Part shown: in pieces, positions 1 through 9,018 of the stretch
Numbering within the stretch: the stretch's first letter is position 1
Layout of the letters: the number at the start of each line of letters is the position of its first letter
Source of the DNA: M0108 sp937862735
Lineage (GTDB): Bacteria > Pseudomonadota > Gammaproteobacteria > Chromatiales > Chromatiaceae
Length of the DNA: 64,000 nt
Direction of reading: 5' to 3'
NCBI GenBank assembly: GCA_937862735.1
Contig: CALMDH010000330.1
Location: 77,575-141,574, forward strand
Translations under genes and position numbers: made by a program
Notes under the pieces: generated by a model
Databases searched by the model: none
What the model saw: only the letters and a program-made list of their open reading frames with translations
What the model was told of the DNA's origin: nothing

Positions 1-54
1 CCCCCTTCCGCTGCCTGGGCTGGCGTAGATAGCACAAGCCGATGATTCTCTTGC

Positions 55-104
55 TCCCTCTCCCCTATCGTAAGAGGGTTGGGGAGAGGGGCAGAACGGT
101 TAGG
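55..104. repeat. G-rich intergenic palindromic repeat, copy A
   Basis: CCCTCTCCCC followed by GAGGGTTGGGGAGAGGGG and then CAGAACGGTTA. The same arrangement (pyrimidine arm, purine arm, a GAACGGTTA-like tail) recurs at 18591-18644 (opposite orientation), 18861-18896, 53741-53783 and 55980-56039, always between genes. It could form a hairpin. It is probably a REP-like chromosomal repeat; its function is unknown. Confidence 0.6.
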
Positions 105-228
105 CGGTGGGATCATCACTGGGCAAAACGCCAATCCCGCCCCCGCACGAGGCGGGAAATCAGCCGTCAGCGATGATCGGGGCTGACTTATAATTACCGA
201 CATGCATCCTCGTCTCGGAGTTATTGCC

Positions 229-831
229 ATGTTCGAGATCCCCACCCCTCGCGTTCTCCTGGCAGGCCTGGTGTTCCTGGCCCCGCCCTTTGCCCTGGCC
301 CAGACTCCCGCCGCTCCCGGCTATGCTGCCCCCGGCTATGGACCCGCGCCCGCTGCACCGCCGATGCAGGGCTATCTCCCCCCGCCGCCGGACTTTCCCG
401 CCCCTCCGGGTTTCACGGGCCCTGGGGGCTACGATTTTCAGCCCCCGCCCCCACCTGACTTCTCCGCTCCCCCCGGCCTGGCCGCCCCGGAGCGCGGGAT
501 GCCGGGTCGTCTCGGGGGTCCCCTGCGCTTTAACCAGTCCATCACCGCCGAGGGCTATGTCTTGGAGATCCCCCTGGAGGGTATGAAGCCCGAAGAGATC
601 CAGGTCGACGTCCAGGGTCGTTCCCTGCGCATCTCCCGGGATACCTCCACAAGGACCTCCCGCGAGGACAACTTCGACGACGGCCGGGGTTACCAGCGCA
701 GCTACAGTTTCTCCAGCGGCCGGACCAGCCGCCGCCTCCCCCTGCCCCCGGACGCGGATGGCGCCGCCCTGCAGCGCCAGGATAGTGCCGACCAGGTCCG
801 CATCCTCATCCCCCGTCGTCAAGGCGGATAA
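229..831 (+). CDS. Exported small heat-shock (Hsp20/alpha-crystallin-like) protein
   Basis: About 200 residues. The N-terminus from MFEIPTPRVLLAGLVF to ALAQ is a typical signal peptide, so the protein should act in the periplasm. Next comes a Pro/Gly/Ala-rich low-complexity stretch (about residues 25-95). The C-terminal part has the pattern of an Hsp20 domain: an EGYVLEIPLEGMKPEEIQVDV core, then SLRISRD, and a closing SFSSGRTSRRLPLPPDAD strand pair. The ATG at 229 is preferred over 202 because CGGAG lies 8 bases upstream and it begins the signal peptide directly. Canonical cytoplasmic IbpA/Hsp17 proteins lack both the signal and the proline-rich linker, so an envelope-stress chaperone role is inferred. 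The Hsp20 call rests on pattern, not on a search. Confidence 0.7.
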   Translation: MFEIPTPRVLLAGLVFLAPPFALAQTPAAPGYAAPGYGPAPAAPPMQGYLPPPPDFPAPPGFTGPGGYDFQPPPPPDFSAPPGLAAPERGMPGRLGGPLRFNQSITAEGYVLEIPLEGMKPEEIQVDVQGRSLRISRDTSTRTSREDNFDDGRGYQRSYSFSSGRTSRRLPLPPDADGAALQRQDSADQVRILIPRRQGG

Positions 832-856
832 CCCCCTCCGGAATCATGTCAGCGCC

Positions 857-1291
857 ATGCCCGAACGCTACGCCACCCCCCAGGACGCGGAAGACGCCTT
901 TTACGACGCCATCGACGAGCGTGACGCGGAACGCCTGCGCGGCGTCTGGGAGGACTCCCCGGACATCGCCTGCCTGTTGCCCATGCAGCCGCTGCTCCAC
1001 GGCGACCAGGTCCACGAGGCCTGGGCGCCGCTCTTTGGCGGCGACTTCCACCTCGACATCCAGGTCACTCACATCCGCTGGCTGCAGGCGGGCGACCTGG
1101 CCATCCACTACCTGGAGGAGCGGGTCACGGTCCCCGGCCGGCCGGCCCAGCCGCCGGTCCTGGCGACCAACATCTACCGCCGTGGTGCCGAAGGCTGGCG
1201 CCTGATCCTCCACCAGAACTCCCCCGCCCCCCCGCCCCCCGGGCCCTTCCCCGGCATGCCCCCCGGGCTCATGCCTGGTCTCGAGGGCTGA
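857..1291 (+). CDS. SnoaL/NTF2-fold small protein
   Basis: 144 residues. It begins MPERYATPQDAEDAFYDAID and contains LLHGDQVHEAWAPLF, HYLEERVTVPG and GWRLILHQNS, the usual order of the SnoaL-like/DUF4440 NTF2 fold (helical entry, then a curved sheet ending in W-R-[IL]-x-x-H-x-S). It ends in a Pro/Gly-rich tail. The stop codon overlaps the first base of mtaB at 1291, so the two genes are probably translationally coupled. Substrate or partner cannot be told from the sequence. An upstream in-frame start at 758 is less likely because it would lie inside the preceding gene. Confidence 0.7.
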   Translation: MPERYATPQDAEDAFYDAIDERDAERLRGVWEDSPDIACLLPMQPLLHGDQVHEAWAPLFGGDFHLDIQVTHIRWLQAGDLAIHYLEERVTVPGRPAQPPVLATNIYRRGAEGWRLILHQNSPAPPPPGPFPGMPPGLMPGLEG

Positions 1292-2619
1292 TGCGCGTCA
1301 GCCTCCAGGCCCTGGGCTGTCGGCTCAACGAGGCGGAACTGGAGACCTGGGCCCGGCAGTTCCAGCAACTCGGCCACCAGGTCAGCGCCGATGAGCAGGA
1401 CGCCGATCTGGTGGTGGTCAACACCTGTGCCGTCACCCAGGAGGCGGTGCGCAAGTCGCGCAAATTGCTGCGCCGCGCCCAGCGCGCCAACCCCCGCGCC
1501 AAGCTGGTGGTCAGCGGCTGCTTCGCCACCCTGGAGACCCAGGCACTGGCCGCGGAGGGCGGCATTGACCTGCTGGTCCCCAACCGGGACAAGGACCGTC
1601 TGGTGGCGATCGCCGCCGCCGAACTCGACCTGCCGACCATGCCGGTCACCGCCCTGGCCGCCGACGCCAACCCCCTCTTCGCCCGCGGTCGCCAACGCGC
1701 CTTCGTCAAGGTCCAGGATGGCTGCCGCTATCGCTGCACCTTCTGCATCGTCACCCTGGCCCGGGGGGATGAGCGCAGTCGCACCATCGCGGAGGTGGTG
1801 GCGGAAATCAACCGGGCGACGGCGGAGGGGGTTCAGGAGGTGGTGCTCGCCGGGGTCCACCTCGGCGGCTGGGGCAGCGACCTGGGCCTGGGGCTGGACG
1901 ACCTGGTGGCCGGCGTCCTGGCCAACACCGATCTCCCTCGCCTGCGCCTGGGGTCCCTGGAGCCCTGGGAACTGCCGGAGCGCCTCTGGGACCTCTTCGC
2001 CAACCCGCGGCTGATGCCCCATCTCCACCTGCCCCTGCAGAGCGGCGCCGACAGCGTCCTGCGGCGCATGGCCCGGCGCTGCCGCACCGGGGAGTTTGCC
2101 GCACTTGCCGCCCAGGCCCGGGAGCGGGTGCCGGGCATCAACCTGACCACCGACCTCATCGTCGGCTTCCCCGGCGAGACCGACGCCGAGTGGCAAGAGA
2201 GCCTGGAATTCGTCCGCCAGATCGGTTTTGGCCAGATCCATATCTTTCCTTACTCCCCCCGCCCCGGCACCAAGGCCGCTACCCTGCCGGACCAGGTCCC
2301 CGCCACGGTCAAACGGGCGCGCAGTCAGCAACTGCACGAGCTGGCACGACGCCTGAAGGGCGAGACCCTGGACCGCCGCCTGGGCGCGGAGGCCACCCTC
2401 CTGGTGGAAGGCCACCATGGCGGTGATCCCGCGGGTGATTGGTTCGGCTATACCCCGGACTATCTCCCGGCGCGCCTGTCGGCGACCGCGACCCCGGATC
2501 TGACCAACCGCCTGCTGCGGGTTAGCCTTACCGGCCGCCATGCCGACGGTGAAAGCCTGGTCGCGACCCCACTCCCCGCTCGGGCCGCCAGGCCGGTCAC
2601 CCGCCGGCCCGCACCCTAA
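1291..2619 (+). CDS. mtaB: tRNA t6A37 methylthiotransferase MtaB
   Basis: 442 residues, the usual length of the MtaB branch of radical-SAM methylthiotransferases, which convert t6A37 to ms2t6A in ANN-decoding tRNAs. The N-terminal UPF0004 domain carries cluster cysteines C10 (LGCRLN), C46 (NTCAV) and C77 (SGCFA). The radical-SAM CxxxCxxC motif is C145-C149-C152 (CRYRCTFC). LPLQSGADSVLRRM and DLIVGFPGETDAEW follow, as expected. The C-terminal TRAM-like region is short. The gene starts at the last base of the preceding stop codon. The assignment over MiaB or RimO rests on the overall motif set and length. Confidence 0.92.
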   Translation: MRVSLQALGCRLNEAELETWARQFQQLGHQVSADEQDADLVVVNTCAVTQEAVRKSRKLLRRAQRANPRAKLVVSGCFATLETQALAAEGGIDLLVPNRDKDRLVAIAAAELDLPTMPVTALAADANPLFARGRQRAFVKVQDGCRYRCTFCIVTLARGDERSRTIAEVVAEINRATAEGVQEVVLAGVHLGGWGSDLGLGLDDLVAGVLANTDLPRLRLGSLEPWELPERLWDLFANPRLMPHLHLPLQSGADSVLRRMARRCRTGEFAALAAQARERVPGINLTTDLIVGFPGETDAEWQESLEFVRQIGFGQIHIFPYSPRPGTKAATLPDQVPATVKRARSQQLHELARRLKGETLDRRLGAEATLLVEGHHGGDPAGDWFGYTPDYLPARLSATATPDLTNRLLRVSLTGRHADGESLVATPLPARAARPVTRRPAP

Positions 2620-2698
2620 TGCCGATGAGGGTTGGCGCCTGGCTTGCGCGTGTCACCAGGATGGCCCATCCACGTGGCCTAGCGGCCCTGAACCCGGG

Positions 2699-3829
2699 AT
2701 GAGGACCGCCCCGCCCCTCGCGCTGGCCGCGAGCATCGCCCGACGCTTTCGTCTGGAGGCGGAGGAACTCGAGGTCAGCCCCCTGGGCCGGGGGCTGATC
2801 AACGACAGCTTTCTGGTGCGGACCGCCACCGGCCGCTGGGTCCTGCAACGCCTCAACGGCCAAGTCTTCCCTGATCCCGAGGGGATCATGGCCAATCTCG
2901 CCCGGCTTGATGCCCACCTGGCCCGCCAGCCACGGCTCGACCTGGTCTGGCCGACCCTCAGAACCGTGGTCAGCGGCGCCACCTGGACCCGTGATGAGGC
3001 CGGCGCCACCTGGCGGATGATGAGCCACCTGCCCGGCGAGCCCCTGACGGCGATCACGACCCCAGGTCAGGCGGCGGAGGTCGGCCGCCTGCTGGGTGAG
3101 TTTCATCGCGCCGTGGCGGACCTGGAACCGGCGCACTTGCGGGTCACCCTCCCCGGCTTCCATGTCACCCCCGCCTATTTGCGCCAGTTCGATCGGGTCC
3201 TGGCGGCGGGAGTCCCTCCCCAGGTCCAAGGAACGGAGGCGTCGCGATCAGACCCTGACCTGGAAGAGGCCCTGGACTTCCTCGCCCGCCGGCGGGAGGG
3301 CCTGGCCGAGGTGGAGGATGCCCGCCAGGCGGGCCTCATCCCGGAACGGGTGGTCCACGGCGATCCCAAGCTGGACAATCTGCTGTTCGACGCCACGGGG
3401 CAACGCGCCGTGGCCCTCATCGACCTGGACACCGTCCAGCCGGGACTGACCCTTCACGACATCGCCGACTGCCTGCGCTCCTGCTGCAACCGCCAGGGGG
3501 AGACGGCCCAGCCGGCCGCGATTGGCTTCGACCTCGCGGTCTGTCGTCCCCTGCTAGCCGCCTATGCCTCCGCTTCCCAAGGGCTCCTGAACCCCACCGA
3601 GATCGCCCTCCTCTATCCGGCGATCCGCCTCCTCCCCCTCGAGTTGGGGTTGCGCTTTCTCACCGATCATTTGCACGGCAATCGTTGGTTTCGTGTCACC
3701 GCGCCCGGCCAGAACCTGGCCCGGGCCAAGGTGCAGTTTGCGCTGGTAGCGGCGATCGAGCGCCAGGAGACACTGATTCGACAGGAGATCTCCGCCTGCT
3801 TTGGACAGCGTCCTGCCCAAAGATACTGA
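2699..3829 (+). CDS. APH-fold phosphotransferase (aminoglycoside/choline kinase-like family)
   Basis: 376 residues. The kinase-like fold is recognisable. N-lobe: GRGLINDSFLV and WVLQRLN. Catalytic loop: VVHGDPKLDNLLF (Brenner motif HGDxxxxN). Metal-binding segment: VALIDLDTVQPG. These small kinases phosphorylate sugars, choline or aminoglycosides; the form with GLINDSFLV and LQRLN resembles the N-acetylhexosamine-kinase-like group often linked to nucleotide-sugar genes, but no such neighbours are present here. An upstream in-frame start (2540) would overlap mtaB by 80 bases; the ATG at 2699 is chosen because homology-like sequence begins right after it. The substrate is unknown. Confidence 0.75.
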   Translation: MRTAPPLALAASIARRFRLEAEELEVSPLGRGLINDSFLVRTATGRWVLQRLNGQVFPDPEGIMANLARLDAHLARQPRLDLVWPTLRTVVSGATWTRDEAGATWRMMSHLPGEPLTAITTPGQAAEVGRLLGEFHRAVADLEPAHLRVTLPGFHVTPAYLRQFDRVLAAGVPPQVQGTEASRSDPDLEEALDFLARRREGLAEVEDARQAGLIPERVVHGDPKLDNLLFDATGQRAVALIDLDTVQPGLTLHDIADCLRSCCNRQGETAQPAAIGFDLAVCRPLLAAYASASQGLLNPTEIALLYPAIRLLPLELGLRFLTDHLHGNRWFRVTAPGQNLARAKVQFALVAAIERQETLIRQEISACFGQRPAQRY

Positions 3830-4060
3830 TCCTGGGGTCTCGCGCAACTTGTCAGTGGCCCCCTGCCAGCGTCGCGCCCCCCGCGGTTGCTATCGGCGAC
3901 GATCCTCCCCCTACTGCCAGCCCCGGTCTTGCGGTAAGATCGCACCACTTTTCGCGGTCGCGGCACGGCGAACGCAGGGAGTTGGCGGGCCTTATCCTCA
4001 ATGGGGTCGACTTGCTCCGCTCGTTTAAACATTTGCTCCTCCGGAGCATCGGAGAACATC

Positions 4061-4372
4061 ATGGGCATGGGTGGTATCAGCATCTGGCAGCTTCTGATCA
4101 TCCTGGTGATCGTTCTGTTGCTCTTCGGCACCAAGCGCCTGAAGAGCATCGGTTCGGATCTGGGTAACGCGGTCAAGGGCTTCCGCTCGGCAATGAGCGA
4201 CTCGGACAAGGAGGAGGAAGAACCCAAGCGTCTGGAAGAAGCTCCCCCTTCCACAGCCGCGGGCTCCCAGGGCGTCACAGGGGCACAATCCGGCCCCTCC
4301 GCTCAGCCCACGGCCCCCCGCACGGCAACCCAGGACCCTGGCACCAGGGTCGAGAACCGGGACCGCGCCTGA
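4061..4372 (+). CDS. tatA: Sec-independent translocase subunit TatA
   Basis: 103 residues. One membrane segment (ISIWQLLIILVIVLLLFG) is followed by the hinge FGTKRLKSIGSDLG and the amphipathic helix NAVKGFRSAM, then a charged, Pro/Ala-rich tail. This is the standard TatA plan: it multimerises with TatC to move folded, twin-arginine-signal proteins across the inner membrane. The start at 4061 has CGGAG upstream and gives the usual short periplasmic N-terminus. It is first of tatA-tatB-tatC in one orientation with short gaps. Confidence 0.95.
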   Translation: MGMGGISIWQLLIILVIVLLLFGTKRLKSIGSDLGNAVKGFRSAMSDSDKEEEEPKRLEEAPPSTAAGSQGVTGAQSGPSAQPTAPRTATQDPGTRVENRDRA

Positions 4373-4405
4373 CGCTCCACTGAAGACCCAGGCCAGGCCA
4401 AGGCT

Positions 4406-4729
4406 ATGTTCGATATTGGTTTTCTTGAACTGGTCGTGATTGGCGTCGTGGCCCTCATCGTCGTGGGTCCCGAACGCCTGCCCCGGCTCGCACGTACCGC
4501 CGGCCTCTGGCTAGGACGGGCGCGCCGGACCCTGGCGACGGTGAAGGCGGAAATCGACAGCGAACTCAAGGCGGAGGAACTCAAGGAAATCCTGGCCAAG
4601 CAGGCCCGGGAGAACCCGCTGGAGACCCTCATCGAGATGCCCGCGACTCGCTCCCGGGATAACCCCGCCTCCGCCAGCGTCGAGGCGCGGGGCGACAAGG
4701 GCTCCGCCTCCGCCGATAAAAGCGGCTGA
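4406..4729 (+). CDS. tatB: Sec-independent translocase subunit TatB
   Basis: 107 residues starting MFDIGFLELVVIGVVALIVVGPERLP, the diagnostic TatB N-terminus with its GPERLP hinge. A long charged amphipathic helix follows. TatB binds TatC to form the receptor for twin-arginine signal peptides. It lies 33 bases after tatA and 77 bases before tatC. The tail is shorter than in E. coli TatB (171 residues). Confidence 0.95.
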   Translation: MFDIGFLELVVIGVVALIVVGPERLPRLARTAGLWLGRARRTLATVKAEIDSELKAEELKEILAKQARENPLETLIEMPATRSRDNPASASVEARGDKGSASADKSG

Positions 4730-4806
4730 AGGCTCCAGCCTCCCGGCAAACCCCGCCCCTCCGCCGGGCCGGCCTGCTCCCCTTTACCATCGGATACGGC
4801 TTAGCC

Positions 4807-6189
4807 ATGACAACGCCGGCTTACGACGAAGATCCGGGCCCGGAACAGCCCTTTATTTCGCACTTGATGGAGCTCCGCGACCGCCTGTTGCGCATGATCC
4901 TGGCTATCGCGGTCGCGTTCCTGGTCCTCTTTCCCTTCGCCAACGACCTCTACACCTTCGTCGCCGAACCCATCCGCGCCCAGTTGCCGGAGGGTTCGAC
5001 CATGATCGCCACCCAGGTCGCCTCGCCCTTCCTCACGCCCTTCAAGCTGGCGCTGGTGGCGGCGGTCTTCCTTTCCATGCCCTACCTGCTGTTCCAGGTC
5101 TGGGGCTTCGTCGCCCCGGGCCTGTACCAGCACGAAAAGCGCTTCGCCCTGCCCCTGTTGGCCTCGAGTATTGCCCTCTTTTACTTGGGGATGGCCTTCG
5201 CCTATCTGGTAGTCTTCCCCCTGGTGTTCGCCTTCTTCGCCGCGACTACCCCCGACGGGGTGGCCCAGATGCCGGACATCAGCTTCTATCTGGATTTCGT
5301 CCTCAAGATCTTTTTCGCCTTCGGTGTCGCCTTCCAGATCCCCATCGCCACCATCCTCCTGGTGGCCATGGGGTTGACGACGGCTGAAAGCCTGATCGAG
5401 AAACGCCCCTACGTCATCGTCGGCTGCTTCGTTGTCGGCATGCTCCTAACCCCGCCGGACGTCATCTCCCAGACCTTGCTGGCCGTGCCCATGTGGATGC
5501 TCTACGAGGCCGGGATCTTCTTCTCCCGTTTCTTCCGCAAGGATGAGGCCGAGGAGACGGAGGAGCCGCTCCCGGCGGGTCCCGGGCCGGGGGCAGGACC
5601 CGGTCGGAGTCCCGCGGGCGGTCAGTCCGCCCCCGCGAGCACCGCTGAACCAACCGTGACCGCCGGGGGTGCCGATCCAGGCACGGCGGCCGCGGTGGGC
5701 GCTGGCCTGGCCAGCGTGGCGGCAGCCAGCCGCGGTGGGACCGCGGAGGGTGCGGAGCCAGCATCAGCCTCCACCGCATCTTCGGCGACGGGTTCAGCCC
5801 CGTCGTCATCCGCCACGGGGGGCCAGACCGCCACCCCGGGATTCGCCCCGGGAGAGGTCGTCATCGGCGCGGACATCGACGGTGGCGATCCCTTCGCTCC
5901 CGGTCGCTTCGTCCCCTTGACCCCGGAGGAGATGGAGGCCGAACTCGATGCCATCGAGGCGGCGGAGGCGGCCCTTGACCCTCTGGCGGACCAGGCCGCC
6001 GACGAGGATCAGTCCGCCCACCCGACCACCCTCGACCCCATCGATGCCCTGCTGGAACGGGTCAAGGAGCTTCGCGAACTGGAAAACGAGGCCGGGGCCC
6101 GCCAACTCCTCTACCGGGTCCTGGCGGATGGCAATGAGTCCCAGCGCTTTGTCGCGATGAACATCCTGACGGAAATGGATCAGCCCTGA
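4807..6189 (+). CDS. tatC: Twin-arginine translocase subunit TatC with a long cytoplasmic C-terminal extension
   Basis: 460 residues; ordinary TatC is about 250. Residues 1-245 are a complete TatC: PFISHLMELRDRLLR at the N-terminus, six membrane segments, FVAPGLYQHEKR, and LLTPPDVISQ before the last segment. Residues about 250-410 are a low-complexity Pro/Gly/Ala/Ser/Thr linker that becomes acidic. The last 48 residues (413-460) hold LLERVKELRELENEAGARQL and RVLADGNESQ, which resemble the helix pair at the C-terminus of FimV-type proteins (DxxGARELLxEVLxxG). TatC ends in the cytoplasm, so the extra domain should be cytoplasmic. The TatC call is certain; the FimV resemblance is by eye. Confidence 0.95.
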   Translation: MTTPAYDEDPGPEQPFISHLMELRDRLLRMILAIAVAFLVLFPFANDLYTFVAEPIRAQLPEGSTMIATQVASPFLTPFKLALVAAVFLSMPYLLFQVWGFVAPGLYQHEKRFALPLLASSIALFYLGMAFAYLVVFPLVFAFFAATTPDGVAQMPDISFYLDFVLKIFFAFGVAFQIPIATILLVAMGLTTAESLIEKRPYVIVGCFVVGMLLTPPDVISQTLLAVPMWMLYEAGIFFSRFFRKDEAEETEEPLPAGPGPGAGPGRSPAGGQSAPASTAEPTVTAGGADPGTAAAVGAGLASVAAASRGGTAEGAEPASASTASSATGSAPSSSATGGQTATPGFAPGEVVIGADIDGGDPFAPGRFVPLTPEEMEAELDAIEAAEAALDPLADQAADEDQSAHPTTLDPIDALLERVKELRELENEAGARQLLYRVLADGNESQRFVAMNILTEMDQP

Positions 6190-6355
6190 AACCCACCGAA
6201 CCCCACGCCGTGGGACCATTCCGACCCACAAGGCCCTGGGCCGGAGCGCGATCACGCCGTGGATAGGGCAACAGGTATCCCAATCGGACGAATCCCCATT
6301 TAGTCCTTGGCCTTGCGGCGCGCCAGGGAAACGCCACCGAAGACGAGCCCCGCCC

Positions 6356-7333
6356 ATGGCCTCCGCCACCCAACTCCATTACAAACAGAACCGGCTCAAG
6401 CAATTGCGGGCCTTTTGCCATGCCGCCCGCTCGGGCAGCGTCAGCGCCGCCGCGGATCAGATCTTCCTCAGCCAGCCCACCGTTTCCCTGCAAATTCAGG
6501 CCCTGGAGCGGGAATTCGACACCCTCCTGTTCGAACGCCGCGGCCCCAAGATCAAATTGACCCCCGCTGGGGAGGTCCTTTACGAACTGGCCCAGCCCCT
6601 GGTGGAGGGCATGGACAAACTCCACGAGACCTTCTTCAGCCACTGTGGACGCGTGGATCAGGGCACCCTGGACCTGGCTGCCGGCGAATCGACCATCCTC
6701 TACATCCTGCCGGAACCGATCCGGCAGTTCACCGCCAACCATCCCGGTATCGAGATCAAGCTGCACAATGTCACCGGCCGCGATGGGCTGGCGATGGTGC
6801 GGGCCGACGAGGCCGACCTGGCCGTCGGCTCGATGATCGAGGTGCCCGACGACATCACCTACCGCCCCTTCGTCACTTACCGCCCCAAGCTCATCACCCC
6901 CCTTGACCATCCCCTGGCGGACAAGACCAACGTGAGCCTACGGGACATTGCTCCTTACGGCCTCATCCTCCCCCCCAGCCACCTCAGCACCTGGCGAACC
7001 GTGGACCTGGTGTTCCGCCAGCACAACCTGGCGTACAAGGTCGCCATGGAGGCCGGCGGCTGGGAGGTCATCAAGAAATACGTCGAGTTCGGGCTTGGCA
7101 TCTCCATCGTCACCGATGTCTGCCTCACGGGTCAGGAGCGACTGGCGGCCATCTCCCTGGAACAGTATTTCCCCAAACGCAGCTACGGCATCGTCCTGCG
7201 CCGTGGCAAGTTCCTCTCCCCCCAGGCCAAACGTTTCCTCGAGGTCCTGGATGCCAACTTCGCCGGCCAGGAAGTGGAGCCGCAACTCCAAGGCCCCCAG
7301 CATGGCGAATGGGAGGATGCCCACCTGGTGTGA
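6356..7333 (+). CDS. LysR-family transcriptional regulator (CysB-like group)
   Basis: 325 residues. The N-terminal winged helix is clear: LKQLRAFCHAARSGSVSAAA, then LSQPTVSLQIQALEREFDTL, LFERRGPKIKLTPAGE and the linker helix. The effector-binding domain follows (GTLDLAAGES, then HPGIEIKLHNVTG and a GLGISIVTDVCL segment near residue 250). The closest recalled relatives are CysB-type regulators used in sulfur metabolism, but the effector is not evident. It is the last chromosomal gene before element 1. No divergent target gene is adjacent: the upstream neighbour is tatC in the same orientation, 166 bases away. Confidence 0.85.
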   Translation: MASATQLHYKQNRLKQLRAFCHAARSGSVSAAADQIFLSQPTVSLQIQALEREFDTLLFERRGPKIKLTPAGEVLYELAQPLVEGMDKLHETFFSHCGRVDQGTLDLAAGESTILYILPEPIRQFTANHPGIEIKLHNVTGRDGLAMVRADEADLAVGSMIEVPDDITYRPFVTYRPKLITPLDHPLADKTNVSLRDIAPYGLILPPSHLSTWRTVDLVFRQHNLAYKVAMEAGGWEVIKKYVEFGLGISIVTDVCLTGQERLAAISLEQYFPKRSYGIVLRRGKFLSPQAKRFLEVLDANFAGQEVEPQLQGPQHGEWEDAHLV

Positions 7334-7402
7334 GGGACCGAAAGTTCACCAGGGGATTTATCCGCCTGATTTCAGCGAACGTCGGTCAGGCTGAGGATTT
7401 AC

Positions 7403-7433
7403 CCATCAAGGGATTGCCCACCCGACTTGATGG
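7403..7433. other. Inverted repeat downstream of the LysR gene
   Basis: CCATCAAG (7403-7410) pairs perfectly with CTTGATGG (7426-7433) across a 15-base loop. There is no T-tract, so it is not a typical intrinsic terminator. The rest of 7334-7575 shows no convincing gene; a short open frame across 7309-7551 has no recognisable sequence. Confidence 0.35.
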
Positions 7434-7575
7434 ACCGGAGGTAAGATCAGCACAAAAGCAGGGGGCCTACGCTGATCGAAAGGTGGCCCGATGGGATGCG
7501 ACTGGGGGACGAGCAGGGGGAGCTAAGGTATATTTACAGCTAACGCACTGATCAATAACCAATTTTTTATAGTAA

Positions 7576-7590
7576 ATGGCGGAGAGAGAG
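7576..7590. other. attL of element 1 (15-bp direct repeat)
   Basis: ATGGCGGAGAGAGAG duplicates the last tRNA-Ser bases plus encoded CCA (reverse strand) found at 16723-16737. The next base differs (T here, G there). It lies 160 bases before the integrase start. Confidence 0.8.
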
Positions 7591-7697
7591 TCCGCTGATA
7601 CCCTGTTTTTCCTGTCTCCCATAGTACGCTAGGCCCTATATTTTCAGTTAGTTAGTATCCTATACTGTCTCTGTAGTCCACCCATAGCCAAATCCCA

Positions 7698-7721
7698 TTG
7701 GGGGGCGAGTTGGGGGGCGAG
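7698..7721 (+). repeat. Tandem 12-bp repeat, candidate integrase arm sites (left)
   Basis: TTGGGGGGCGAG occurs twice head to tail. Almost the same pair, TTGGGGGGTGAG-TTGGGGGGTGAC, lies just inside the other end at 16648-16671, in the same orientation. Matching tandem repeats inside both attachment sites fit arm-type integrase or excisionase binding sites. Confidence 0.65.
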
Positions 7722-7750
7722 TTTCAAACTGACAGAGATCGGAGGGCACC

Positions 7751-8995
7751 ATGGGCAACCTAACTGCAAAGTTTTGTGACTCCGCCGCCGTGGGCACCCA
7801 TGAGGATGGCGACGGGCTACGCCTTGTCGTCAGTCCCCGTGGGCGCCGCTGGTTGCTGCGGATCACGGTCAAGGGCAAGCGCCGCGAGATCGGTCTAGGG
7901 AGCTACGGCAAGCAACCCCCTGGTGTATCGCTGGCGGAGGCCCGGCGTGCGGTCTCAGAGCTGCGGGGCAAGGTTGCAGCCGGTCTTGACCCATTCGCGC
8001 CCGATACCCCGCCACCGACCACACCGACCTTTACCCAAGCCGCCGCCCGGTATATCCGCCAGCATCGGCGGGGATGGAGCAACCGGAAGCATGCCCGCCA
8101 GTGGGTCAGCACCCTCAAGACCTATGCCCGGCCGGTCATAGGCAAGATGACGGTGGACACGATTAAGACCGAAGACGTCCTGAGCGTGCTGTCTGGCATT
8201 TGGACCGATAAGAATGAGACCGCCAAACGAGTGCAGGGGCGAATCGAGAACATCCTAGACGCGGAGGCCGCCCTTGGCCACCGCCATGGCGATAACCCCG
8301 CCCGCTGGCGTGGCCACCTTCAGCGACTTCTCCCGGCGCCGCGCAAGGTCCAGAAGGTTCGCCACCAACCCGCCATGCCGTGGGCGGAGGTCCCCGCCTT
8401 CATCGCGGAGGTTGCCGAGCATACCGGGATATCAGCACTCGCCTTGCAGTGGCTGGTCCGCACCTGCACCCGCACCGATGAAACCCTAGGCGCCACCTGG
8501 TCAGAGATTGATCGGAGCGCGAAACTCTGGACCATCCCCGCCCATCGCATGAAGGCCCGGCGCCCACATGAAGTCCCCCTGACGGATGCCTGTCTGGCCG
8601 TTCTCGACAAGCTACCGCGCATGGCAGGGAGCGACTGGCTATTTCCCTCAGTTCAACAAGGCAAGCGCATGAGCAATATGAGCCTGCTGCAATTGATGCG
8701 AGGCATGGGTCATGGCGTGGGGGGCAATAAATCGGATTATGTCCCTCATGGTTTTAGGTCTTCATTTCGCCAGTGGGCCGGCGAGACCACCCCCCATCCG
8801 CGTGAAGTTATAGAACATTGTTTGGCACACGCTGTTGAGGATGCTACCGAGCGCGCCTATCAGAGATCCACCCTGCTATTGAAGCGCCGCAAAGTGATGG
8901 AAGATTGGAACGATTACCTAGACCGGCCGCCAGCAAAAATAATCCCGCTGGCACATCCGCACGGGACGGCAGAGACCAGCAAAGCATCCGCCTAG
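7751..8995 (+). CDS. Tyrosine recombinase/integrase of element 1
   Basis: 414 residues. The N-terminus has the DUF4102-type arm-binding pattern (LRLVVSPRGRRWLLRI, IGLGSYG, VSLAEARR), followed by a core-binding domain and a catalytic domain. Catalytic residues are visible: Arg241 in RTDETLGATW, His333 and Arg336 in HGFR, His360 in LAHAVED and the nucleophile Tyr370 in ERAYQR. An AGG-rich ribosome site (GGAGGG) precedes the ATG at 7751. It sits beside attL and away from the intact tRNA. A strong terminator follows at 9019-9043. It should catalyse integration into and excision from tRNA-Ser. Confidence 0.95.
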   Translation: MGNLTAKFCDSAAVGTHEDGDGLRLVVSPRGRRWLLRITVKGKRREIGLGSYGKQPPGVSLAEARRAVSELRGKVAAGLDPFAPDTPPPTTPTFTQAAARYIRQHRRGWSNRKHARQWVSTLKTYARPVIGKMTVDTIKTEDVLSVLSGIWTDKNETAKRVQGRIENILDAEAALGHRHGDNPARWRGHLQRLLPAPRKVQKVRHQPAMPWAEVPAFIAEVAEHTGISALALQWLVRTCTRTDETLGATWSEIDRSAKLWTIPAHRMKARRPHEVPLTDACLAVLDKLPRMAGSDWLFPSVQQGKRMSNMSLLQLMRGMGHGVGGNKSDYVPHGFRSSFRQWAGETTPHPREVIEHCLAHAVEDATERAYQRSTLLLKRRKVMEDWNDYLDRPPAKIIPLAHPHGTAETSKASA

Positions 8996-9018
8996 CAATC
9001 AATCATCTATCACCACAC

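Noticed and set aside
7309..7551. 80-residue plus-strand protein before attL of element 1
   Set aside because: It starts inside the LysR gene in another frame and contains no recognisable sequence.
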